A stretch of DNA of 64,000 nucleotides from Cephalopachus bancanus. Lineage: Eukaryota > Chordata > Mammalia > Primates > Tarsiidae. Positions 12,301 through 24,300 of the stretch are shown piece after piece. The first letter of the stretch is position 1, and each line of letters begins with the position of its first letter. The DNA is taken from assembly GCA_027257055.1 (NCBI GenBank), contig JAPVLO010000400.1:372001-436000 (forward strand), read 5' to 3'. A program made the translations under genes and the position numbers. A model generated the notes under the pieces. That model was not told the DNA's origin. It did not search any database and saw only the letters and a list, made by a program, of their open reading frames with translations.

Positions 12301-15300
12301 TCTATGGGCCTAGCCACTGGGGACAAAGAGAAAATGAGGTAAATTTATGGTGTTTTGGGCATAAGGCTGCTACAGTTGCTAAAACAGCCTCAGATTGGGG
12401 AAATTCTAAGTGTAAGAGTGATTTGTAGGGGAATCTGATAAAAAGGACAAGGTTTATTATTTGAGGTTCTCATGTTAGTTCTTTAGCTTTATATCGGAAT
12501 TGTGTTATAACCCATTTAAACCTTTTGTAGGCATATCTAAAGAGTAATTTGTTATCTTCGTAAATTCCCAAGAGGCATGGAGTTAACTAAGCCACCTAAG
12601 CTTTGGGCCTCTATTTATTTATATATAAAATGACAAGGTTGTCTTAGGTAATCAAAGTGGTTCATTTCAGCTTTTAAAAAATGAGATTATTTATTTTTCT
12701 ATGATAAGTTAGAAAATACTTTTTTTTATTTTAAATTTTTTACTTTAAATATGTGGGGTACACTTCAGGGTCAGGTATACAAATGTACATTGTGCAGGTA
12801 CCCTTGTTGATGAGGTGTGCCTCCCCTTTCCCTGGCAGTTTCCCATTACTGCCAGTCCTACCCCTGCTCACTCCTGGCAGTTTCTCTTCCCACTGCTGCC
12901 AATCCCTTTCATATTACAATAGTTGTTCAAGGTCTGCTTATGAGAGAGAACATGTGATACTCAGTTCTTTGTTTCTGTGATAGATCACTCAGTATTATAG
13001 CCTCTAAGTCCATCCAAGTTGTTGTAAAGTTCATAATTTTGGCCTTCTTTATGACTGCATAATATTCCATCATGTATGTGTACCACATTTTTTTTAATCC
13101 AGTCCTCTTTCGATGAGCAGCATGGTTGGTTCCATGTTTTTGCTATTGTAAATAATGCTTCAATAAACATGCGTGTGCAGGTATCTTTCATAGAGTGATT
13201 TGAGTTCCTCTGGGTATATTCCCAGTAGGGATTTGCGGGGTTATATGGGAGGTTGATTTTTAGGTCTTTTAGGAATCACCACACTTTTTCCACAGAGGTT
13301 GTACTAGTTTACACCCCCACCAACAGTGTAGAAGTGTTCCCTTTTTGCCACATCCTCTCCAACATCTGTTGTTTTCTGAATTACTGATGATGGCCTTCTT
13401 GACTGGAGTCTGGTGGCATCTCAGTGTGGTTTTAATTTGCATTTCTTTGATGACTAGTGAGGCTGAGCATTTTTTCATGTGTCGGATGGCTGCTAGTGTT
13501 TCTTCTTCTGAGATGTGTCTGTTTATATCTTTTGCCCACTTTGTAATAGGGCTGTTTGTTTTTTTCTTTTCGGCATGTTTGAGTTCCTTGTAGATCCTAC
13601 ATGTTAGGCCTTTGACAGATATACAGTTGGCAAATATTTTTTCCCAGCCTGTGAGCTGTCTCCCCACTCTCTTGATGGTTTCTTTGGCTTTGCAGAAGCT
13701 TGTCAGTTTGATGAGGACCCACTTGTCTATCTTATTTCTTACGGCATGGGCACTTGGGGTTTTGATCAGGAATTGGTTGCCAGTTCCAATTTCCATTAGG
13801 GTGTTTCCTGCATTTTCTTTTTTTTTTTTTTTTTGAATTGGAGTCTCACTCTGTCGCCCAGACTGGAGTGCAGTGGCCGCTCCCGGCCACCGCAGCCTTG
13901 ACCTGCTGGGCTCTGGCAATCCTTCCGCCTCAGCCTTCTGAGTAGCCAGAATTATAGGCACACGCCCATCTAATTTTTTGATTTTACTGTAGAGATGAGG
14001 TCTCACCTGCCCAGGCGGGTCTCGAACCCACGGGCTCAGGCAGTCCACTCACCTCAGCCTCCCAAGGCGCAGGATTACAGGCTGAGCCACCGAGCCTAGC
14101 GTTTCCTGCATTTTCTAAGGTTCTTACAATTTAAGGTTTTACATTTAGGTATTTGATTGTTTTTTTGTTTGTTTTTGCTGAGGATTGTTTTGGCTATTTG
14201 TGATCGTTTATGTTTCGTATGAATTCCTGTATTGTTATTTACAGGTCTGAGAAGAATGCTGCTGGTAATTTGATGAGTATTGCATTAAATCTGTAGATTG
14301 CCTTGGGTAGGATGGACATCTTATCAATGTTGATTTTTCTAATCCACAAGCCTGGAATATTTTTCCATTCATTTGTGTTATCTTTGACTTCTTTGAGCAG
14401 TGTTTTGTTGTTTTTGTTGTAAAGGTCTTTGACTTCTCTGGATAAGAGGATTCCAAGGTATTTCATTTTTTTGTGTGGTGATTGTGCTTTTCATTTGGGT
14501 TTCTGTTTGTTTATTGTTGGTGTATAGGAATGCAGCTGACTTGCACATTTATTTTATACCCTGAGGCTTTGCCGAAGTCCTTTATCAGTGGAAGGAGGTT
14601 TTTGACAGATTCTCTTAGGTTTTCGAGATAAAGAATCATGTCATCTGCAAAGAGGGAACACTTAACGTCCTCTTTTCCTATTTGGATACCCCTGATTTGC
14701 TTCTCTTGTCTGATTTCTCTAGCTTGGACTTCCAATACTACATTGAACAAGAGGGGCGAAAGTCTTGTTCTGGTTTTCAGGGGAAATTGTTCCAATTTCT
14801 GTCTGTTTAGCAGTGTGTTGGCTGTGGGTTTCTCATAGATGGCTCTTAATATTTTGAAGTGTGTTCCATGTAACCCTAGATGCTCGTGGGTTTTTATCAA
14901 TAACGGGTGCTGAATTTTATCAAATCTTTTTCTGCATCTGATGATCTAATCAAGTGGTTTCTGTCTTCACATCTATTTATGTATTTAATTACATTTATGC
15001 TCCTGTAGATATAGAACCAGCCCTGCATCCCAGGGATGAAGCCTACTTGGTCATGGTTGATGATTGTTGAGATATGTTGTTGGATCTGGTGTGCTAGAAT
15101 CTTGTTGAGAATTTTAGCATCTGTATTCATCAAGGATATTGGCCTGTAGTTCTCTTTCTTTGTTGGATCTTTACCTGATTTGGATATCAATGTGATGTTA
15201 GCTTTATAAAATGATTTGGGGAGAATTCTGTCTTTCTTGATTGCCTGTAATACTTTCAATAGGCTTGGTATCAACTCCACCTGTGTCTTGTAGAATTTTG

Positions 15301-18300
15301 CTGGAAAGTCATCTGGTCCAGGGCTTTTTTTTTTTTGGTAGTTTTTATGACATAGTTGATTTTCTGGGTTGTTATTGGTCTATTTAGGGACCTTATTTCT
15401 TCTTGTTTCATCCTGAGGAGGTTGTGTGATGTCAGAAAGTCCTCCATTTAAGTTTTCGAGTTTGTTTCCATATAGGTGTACTTAGTAATCTCTGTTAATT
15501 TTCTGTATTTCTTCGGGGTCAGTTGTGACTTGATCTTTTGCATTTCTCATTGTGTTTATTCGGGCTTTTTCTCTCTTTTTATTGGTTAATCTAATAGGGG
15601 GTCCATCAATTTTGTTTATCCCTTCCAAAAACCAACTTTTGGTTTCATTGATTTTTTTTTTTTTTTTTTTTGTCTTCTTTGTTCCATTTGGGCTTTTATT
15701 TTGGTGATCTGGGTTCGTCTCCTGAAGTTAGGGTTTTTGTGGTCTTGCTTTTCCAGCTTCCTTAGGTGATTTTTTAGGCTGTTAACTTGTGATCTTTCCA
15801 TTTTCTTCATGTGTGTTCACAGAAATATGAATTCCCTTCTTAGGACTGCTTTCTTGGCATCTCAGTATTTGGTAAGGTGTTTCTTCATTTTCTTTTGTTT
15901 CCAGGTATCTTTTAATCTCTGTTTTGATTTCTGTGTTGACCCAGGAGTTGTTTAGCATCATGCTGTTCAATGTCCATGTATTTGTGGGCTTTGGGGGAAC
16001 TTTGCTGTTGTTATTTATTTTTATTCCACTGTGGTCTGAGAAGGTACATGGCAGAATTTCAATCTTATGGAATTTGTTTATGTTTGATTTATGGCCGAGG
16101 ATGTGGTCGATCTTAGAATAAGGTCTTCATGGTAATGAGTAGGATGGACATTCTGTGTTGAGTGGAGTGTTCTGTGGATATAAGTTAAGTTCATTTGGTT
16201 AAGCGTTACATTACTGGTCTGGATCTCCTTGTTGTCTTTTTGTCTTGATGATCTGTCTGGGGTTGTTAGTGGGATTTTTAAGTCCTTGGCTATGATAGTG
16301 ATAATGTCAGCATCTTGTTTTAGTTTACCTACTAGCTGCTTTATGAAAGTTGGTACTCCGATGTTGGGTGCATATATATGTTTAGGATGGATATTTCTTG
16401 TTGATGGATTGAACCTTTTATCATTATGTAGTGACCTTCACTGTCTTTTTTAATTTTTGATAGCTTCATGGGTATTTTGTCTGATACTGAAATCGCAACT
16501 CCTGCTATCTTTTGTGTTCCATTTACCTGAAATTTTGTTTCCCGTCCTCTTTGAGCCCGTGAGTATCTTTTCTAGTGAGATGAGTCTCTTGGAGACAATA
16601 TATTGTTGCCTCATGATATTTTATCCAATTTGCCATTCTGTGTCTTTTCAGTGGTGTATTTAGTCCATTCACAAATTCAGGCTTATTATTGAGATGTGAG
16701 AAGTTAACCCTGTCATGAGGTTCCCATAGAGTTTGCTGTTGTTGCTGTTGTTTGTTTATTTGTTTGTTGTCTTTCTCTTGATTTGGGGTTGATTCATGTG
16801 TGTTTTCTTTTTTCGTCTTTTTCCTGCATTCTTGGGAAGGGCATTGTTTTTTTTTTCCTTTCTTTTGTGTTTAATGCTCTCTTAAATGATCCTTGTAGAG
16901 CTGGTCTGGAGGCAGCGTAAACTCTTAGGGATTGAATGTCAGGGAAGGATTTTAATTCTCCATCACTGATGAAACTTAGCTTACTTAGCTGGGTAGGTAA
17001 TTCTTGGTTGAAATTGTTTATCTTTGAGAACTTTGAAGATTGGGCTTGAAGCTCTCCTAGCCTGAAGTGTTTCTATAGATAAGTCTGGTGCTTTTCTAAT
17101 TGGTCTTCCCTGATAGGTAGTCTGACCTTTCTCTCTTGCTGCCTTTAGGATTTTTTTCTTTTATACCTACTTTATGTAGGCAAATTACTATGTGTCTGGG
17201 AGTTGGTCTTCTCATTTGTTGTCTTGCAGGGGTTCTCTGAATCTCTTATGTTTGCATGGTTATGACATTGATGAGGGAAGTTTTCTTGGAAAATTTCATG
17301 AAATGTTTGTTCCAGGGTGATCTCTGTCTCTCCATCTGTCTCAGAGATTCCAGTTAATCTTAGGGCCAGCCTCTTGAAATAATCACTCATCTCTTGGAGA
17401 TAAGTTTTTCTGCTTGGTTAATTCTGCTTTCCATGCTTATCAGTTTGTTATTTATTTCATTCACTCTATTCTTTATTGCTGTTATCTCGGTTATGAACTC
17501 CTTCACTCTTGTCTCTCCTCATTTCTATTTCTTCTCTTTATTAATATCTTGATAGCTGGATTTGTGATTTGAGACCATTCATTTTAGGGACTCTTCCTTG
17601 TTTGTGTTCCAAAGTCTGTATTCTCAGTGGCTAACCTCCGAGGGGTCTGTGTGAGACTCATATTCTTCATTTGTGTAGGTTTTCCTCCCCCATTTTTTTC
17701 CTCTTTATAAAATTTCATTGTTCTGTTATGGGAGGATAGCTTTTATTTCTGTTTGCTTAATCTCCTAGTCTTCCTTATATAGATCCTCTGGTTTTGTTCA
17801 GTTCTGAAGTTGGACTGGGGGTGGGGACCTGTGGTTTTTGCAGTTTTGAGATTTAACTACAGGGGGAGCTGTGACTCAGAAGCTTTCTGCAGATCCCATT
17901 ATCCTCTGACAGGTATGTGGGCCCCCTGGAATCCACTTCCCACTACCGTACAATCTGTCCATGCAGTGAGGATGTCTGTTTACCATGACAGACAAAATGA
18001 AATAAGAAAAGGGAAACGAATGGAAAAAGGAAGGAGGAAGATGAATGGAAGGTGGAGAGAGAAGAGGGAAGAGGGAAAACAGACAGGTGTAATACCAATT
18101 AATGAATAAACAGAAACAAAGACAGAAAAAACAAAAAAGACAAAAACATACAAACAAACGAAAACCCCCCTATTGGTGTACTCTCCCTCAAAATACCCAT
18201 ACACAAACAGAAAATGTTAAAAAAAAAAAATACATGACAGAAACAAAGCAAGTACAAAAATGTAAACAAAAACAGAAAGAGAAGAAAAAACAAGAAAAAA

Positions 18301-21277
18301 AACTGGCTCTTTGGCCGTTTCTGTAACTCCATGTTCCTTTAGGCTGCCACCTCGGCCTTAGGGAGCAGCTCTGGGTTCCAGCCCCTTCCTTCCTCTCTCA
18401 GTGCAGGCTGATAGGGTTGCTCTCAGCATGGGTCAGATGCCCCAGGGACTACAGCAGGAGGAGTATGGATCTGATCTGACTTGTCTGTGCCTGTTCCAGC
18501 ATGTGGGTGGGGCATCAGTCTCTTCGAGTCCAGTGAGAAAATAGCCTCTGCGTCCCAAGATGGAGGCTGGTGGAGCTGGGCAGGGCAATGCAGGTCTCTG
18601 CTCCTCCCGGACTGAGAAGATGGTGCCTGTCGGCATCTCATCACCGGCATTGGAACTTTATTCCAGATTTCCACGACCTGCCTTCTTCACCATTCCTCCT
18701 GCTTGTGCCTGGTCTGCTGCTGCAGGTGATGGTGTGGGCTGGGTGCCAGGTGGTGAGGGGCAGCTGTTCTCTGCTGCCTCCTCTCAAGAGAACCCTAAGA
18801 ACAGCAGACATTCCTACACACCTGGGTCTCCAATCTCAGGGTGGTGGTGGGTTGCAGTCACCTCCAGAGGGGAGCCCGCATGCATGAACCCTAGTTTCCC
18901 CTCGGACGAACTTTTACTTACCGCTGACACACACCCACTTTGCAGACTCTCACAGTCCGACCTTTTCCGTCGCCATCTTGCCCAGAAGGCAAAAAAACTT
19001 TTATATTTTAAGAGACGAGATCTCATTATGTAGCCCAGGCTGAACTCAAACTTCTGGGTGCAAGCAATTCTCCTGTCTTAGCCTCCCAAGTAGCTGGGAC
19101 TGTACCTGTGTACCACCACCGTGCCCATTTAAAAATGCTTTAAGTTGAGAAAGCTTTAATGTCTGTTGCACACTTGAGTATGATATCATTAAACCGCTGA
19201 GGAAACGAGAATGAATAACAGTGTCTCTTAACCAGCCAGCTTACTAACTGTAGGCTACTCTAAAGTGCTTAAGTTCATTTGAGTGTTCACATATGGTCTA
19301 ATCTAGCCTAGCCTAATACTTGGTTGAAGTGATTAAAGTTACTGACTGTGGTGTCTCTGTATCTAACATTGGTTTCTAAAAAGTAAGCCATCAGTGATAT
19401 GAAGTCAACTTGTTTCAGTTGTTTAGGATCTATAAGTATGGGTAAGTTGGGTCAGTGGAAAAGTACATGTTCAAAGTTTACCTGATCAAGAACATAGTTA
19501 TCAACTGTTAATAAAATTATCTTTGGGGTTTTAGCTTACAAATGGTTTTAATTTTCTTATTTACTTGTTTTCTCCTTTTTTCTTTTTTTGTGAAGAACAT
19601 GAATTGCCAGTGTAATAAAATTTTTAAAGTTCTGTATTAAATATATCGTCTAGATTCCTGAAACTTTGTAAAAGGAATTACAGTTGATTTTCAAAATTGC
19701 CTTGCAGAGACTAGAGGCAAACGGGAGAGAGAAAAGGACACAAGAGAAGAACGAGAATATGATCAGGATCCAAGTTCATCTAGGGACCACAGAGATGACA
19801 GAGAACCCCGGGAGGGTCGGGATCGGAGGGATACTAGAGATACTAGAGACCGAAGGGAACTGAGAGACTCCAGAGACATTCGGGACTCTAGGGAGATGAG
19901 GGAGTATAGTAGAGACACCAAAGAGAGCCGGGATCCCCGAGATTCTCGGTCCACTCGTGATGCCCATGACTACAGGGATCGTGAAGGTCGAGATGCTCAT
20001 CGAAAGGAGGATACATATCCAGAAGAATCTCGGAGTTATGGCCGAAACCATTTGCGAGAAGAAAGTTCTCGTACTGAAATAAGGAATGATTCCAGAAATG
20101 AGTCGCGAGGTGAAATGAGAAATGACCGAATGGGCAGAAGTAGAGGGAGAGGTCCTGAGTTACCTGAAAAGGGTAAGGTTTTTGACTTTTCAGTGAACTG
20201 TATTTTACATGCTTATATAGCAAGTATTAAGTGTTCTAGAATTTCTTTTGTATGTTATTTCTTATTTCATTATTATCATTTTATCAAAGTAATCTTCAGT
20301 TAATTGAATTTGTGAACTTTGCTATACTTTATATTCCTCATGAGAAATACTAAAGTGGCAAGAGATAAATGGAGCCTGACATAGACTTTCTGGTTGAATT
20401 GTGTTCGGTGATGCCTACCATCTTGATTAATGTGGAGCACTAAGAAAATTACTATCAGGCAAAAAAAAAAAAAAAATCACAAGTAATTTCTAATAAATAG
20501 GTATACATAGGATAAAATGATTATTAAAGTAAAATAGAATTAAAATAGTATATTTTCAAAATTGTTGGTATCAGAAATGACTGATTAGTGTTATCTTTAC
20601 TGTTAGTACTTGCTTCAAACCTTCTCATTTGGTCACATATCAGTATCTTGAGATATTTTCCTTTTCTTCCCATTAAAAGCATTTGTCATCACCCAAATGA
20701 CTTAAATATGTTTAGGATTATCTCCAAACTGCTGGGACTTGATTAGCTTTGACCTCCCTTTTCCTCCATGCCTTTTTTCCCCTCCCCGCAAACACTGCTG
20801 CAGTATTCTGATCACTCTTACTCTTTCTATTGGACTGTTGATCGATCCCTGGTCAATATTATAGCTTCACATTTACGTGTTGAAGGTCCTTCAACTGCTT
20901 TGAAGTTGTCTTTGTTTTTCTTGACCCTCTACTTTTTCATATAAATTTTAGAAAACAGTTTTTAATTTCATGAAAAAAACTGTTGAATTTTGATTTTTAA
21001 TCCATTGACTATTGATTTATAATTTTTTCCATTAAGTTTTATACATATTTTATTCTTGGGTACCCTCCATTTTTGTTGACATTGTAAATGATACTTTAGC
21101 ATTTTTAAGTTAAAAATTTTTTCAGTTGAGCATTTACATGGTTCAAAGTTTCAAAAGTGCAAGAGGCTGTATAGTGAAAAGCCCGCCTTCTACCCCGACT
21201 GCTCTTTTGCCAGCTTTGTATGTATTCTTCCCAAAAACATTTTACATGAGCAAAAATGCATATATGTATATATGTAC

Positions 21278-21310
<33 letters not shown>

Positions 21311-24300
21311 TGTCCATTTGTTTTCCCCTCTGGCTTTACAAAAATAATTTTTAAAAAACATTTTTATTAAAAAGAAAAGACTGGCCAAGCACAGTGATTC
21401 ATGCTTATAATCCCAACATTTTGGAAGGCTGAGACGGGAGGATCACTTAAGGCCAAGAGTTTGAAACCAGTCTGGGAAAGCTAGTAAGACCCTGTTTCTA
21501 CCAAAAAAAAAAACACAAAACCTAAAAATTAGGTGGGTTTAGTGGTGTTCCAGTAGTCCCAACTATTCGGAAGGCTGAGATGAGAGGTGTACTCCAGCCT
21601 TGGCAACAGAGTAAGACCCTGACTCTTAAAAAAAAAAAAAAGAAAGAAAGAAAAAACTATATACTGTTCTATATCTTACTGTTTTTACTTAATAAAGATA
21701 TCTTGGAGATTATTCCATACCTTTCAGTGTGGTAAACTGTTACTTCTTTTAGCACATATTATCTATCATAGTATATACCATAAGTTAACAAGTCCTGCAT
21801 TGATGAATGTTTAGGTTTTTCAGTCTTTTTATCTTTCAGACTGTGCTTTAGTGAATAATTTTGTGCATGTGTCAGTAACTGATAGCTCTTAAAAATTACA
21901 TTTTCTAACATTTGCTGATACATGGAACTGGTAATTGGCATTTGTATATTAACCTTACATTTAAATGATGTTGCTATTTTTTCTTGGTAGATCTAATTAG
22001 ATTCTCTTAACAAATATGTCTGAAAACAGACTGATTTGGCTCTTCTTTTCTGATTATTATTTTTCGTTGATAACCTGCTTAGCTTTTTCATCAATGCAAT
22101 GTTGACTGTAAGTAGAAAGGGCCCCTTTGCTTTGTTTCAGATTTTAAAGAGTTGTTGCTAGCAATTCACTATTAAGCGTGGTATTTGTCGATTTTTTTGC
22201 AGATTTTTTTTTTTGTGTTAAAAGAGTCTCCTGATATTCTCAATTTAGTTAGCTGTTTTTATCACTACTTTTTTTCTCTGTCTTGAGAAGATCATATAGT
22301 TTGTTTCTATTACCTTGTTACATATGTTAATATAGTTTTTAAATTTAGAACTATCCTTTTTAAGAAAAAGCACTATCCCTGAGATAAATATAATTTTGTA
22401 ATTTTTTAAGATTCTAGAACAGAGTTATTAAAATTTAATTTTGCGTTAAGCCTTTATGTTTTTATTGAGATTGGCATATAATAGTTGGTACAGTGGTAAA
22501 TGTTTAACAATGGACTATTCAGGAAAAACATCCAAATTTTTAGCTTTTGTCAATTTCTATGATATAAATGTCTCCTACTATGGCAGATTTGGAGCTACTG
22601 ACATGTCACTGGATGTAGATTTGGGACAAGATGCATAGTTGGCTCTTGCAAACCAGTATGAACAGTTCTAGCATGCCACAGCATAGTTTTCATGTTTTTA
22701 TATTGTCTTTCTTTGGTCTGGGAATCAAAATTATACTATCCATATTAAATGTGGTGTTGTTTTTTTTTCCTGTTCTCTGGAATAATTCAAATACAATTGC
22801 TTATCTGTTCTTTGAAAGTTTCATTACATTTGCCTGATGGTTGAGTTTTTACTACCAAATGAGTTTTTGTAATAGGTACAGCTTTCTGTAGGTTTTCTGT
22901 TTCTTCTTGAAGCAGTTCTAGTAATATTTTTTTGAGGAAATTTATCAAATTTTTGTTTAAAAAGATGTTCCTAAATTTCTTTTTAAAAATATCTTTATAT
23001 CTTATTTATTTTCCCCTTTATCAGTCTTGTCAGAATTTTTTCTGTTTTGAGTCTTTTCAAAGAACAAATCTTTGACTATATTGGTATTCATTTGTATTGC
23101 TTTTGTTTCATTTCATTAATTTTTACTTCTTTGTGACTTATGTAGTATTTATATTAGTACCCTTTCTGAGCACTTCATAAATTTTTAAAATGACTTCTTC
23201 TTTGACCTATAAGTTAAATAGAAAAAGGATTTTTAGAGTTCCAGTCATGCTTTTTTTTAAGTAAGTCTCCTCTCCCCAATTAATTGTCAGAGAATTCTTT
23301 GTTCAAAGTCAGTTCTTTGGTAGGTATATTTGTTTAATCTTGTTTTGTGGTTCAGTGGTCTATTTTTATAAGTGTTCTGCATATGCTTTCAAGAGAGTTG
23401 TACTTTTAATGGTTTGATGCCAAGGGTTAAGTCTCTAAAATCAAGTTTGTTAACTGCACTTCCAAAACTACATCTAATTTTTTAGTCTGCTTGTTCTATC
23501 ATTACAGGGAGGCAAGTTAAATCTTCCACTGTCATTGTGGAATTTATGGGTTTGTTTATTTCTTCTTGTAGTTTGATCATTTTTAAAATTTGACTCTTTC
23601 GAGGCTTTGCTAGTAGGTACACATAAGGTGAATTATTTAATCCTTTAATCATTATAGAATGACTGTCTTCTTTCCTGACACATGTTTAGCATTCCTAATC
23701 CAAAAATCCAAAATCTGAAATGCTCTAAAACTGAAACTTTTTGAGAGCCAACATGATGCTCAAAAGGAAATGCACATTTGAACATTTTGGATTTTGGATT
23801 TTTGGTTTAGGGATGCTGAGCCAGTGTAATGCAAATATTCCAAAATCCAAAATTCCAAATACCTGTGGTCCCAAGCATTTCATATAAAGGATTCTCAACC
23901 TGTTTTTGTCTTGAGCAGTTTTTGCTGGCATCTCTTTTTTGGTATTTTTTTTTCCCCCACCCTTTTAACCTTTCTGTGTCCTTTTGTTTTAAATGCGATG
24001 CTAAACAACATACAGTTATTAGTCATATCTTAAATTTCCTCATTGTATCTTCCTTGATTTTTAACTTTATTTTCAAACTTTGTATCTCTTTATCTCTGTT
24101 TTGCCTTTTGGGTCATATCCACGGTCTAATCTTCTAGTTAGGGACTTTTCTCTTAGCTGCATCTAATCTGATGTTTAACCTAGTCATTCCTAGATTATAT
24201 ATACGTTGCCCTTTTGTAGTCTTTAATGTTTTCATTTTTTTCTCCCTGGTCTTTAATTATTAAAATATTCTTCATAGATATTTTGATTATTAAAATCCCC

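Larger units (their letters stand above)
12721..18986 (-). mobile_element. Near full-length LINE-1, antisense, broken
   Basis: From 3' to 5' on the + strand: the A-rich end as a T-rich run at about 12721, the 3' UTR, ORF2 remnants (about 12960-16716), ORF1 remnants (about 16790-17790), and a GC-rich 5' UTR ending at about 18986 (CGGACTGTGAGAG...CAAGATGG words on the minus strand). The span is 6.27 kb, about 5.98 kb without the nested SINE at 13819-14100. Both frames have many stops and shifts, so it is dead. ORF2 also lacks a few hundred bases near 14165. A target-site duplication is not clear. Confidence 0.92.

Noticed and set aside
13269..14048. 259-residue minus-strand frame
   Set aside because: A chance fusion of nested SINE sequence and the broken L1 ORF2 C-terminal region.
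12700..19010. A clean target-site duplication for the L1
   Set aside because: AAAATACTTT...ATTTTAA at 12714 and AAAAAAACTTTTATATTTTA at 18991 are similar, but both are A/T-rich and imperfect, so I do not claim it.
18560..19033. 157-residue + strand frame
   Set aside because: It lies in the antisense strand of the L1 5' UTR and runs into an Alu fragment. No coding evidence.
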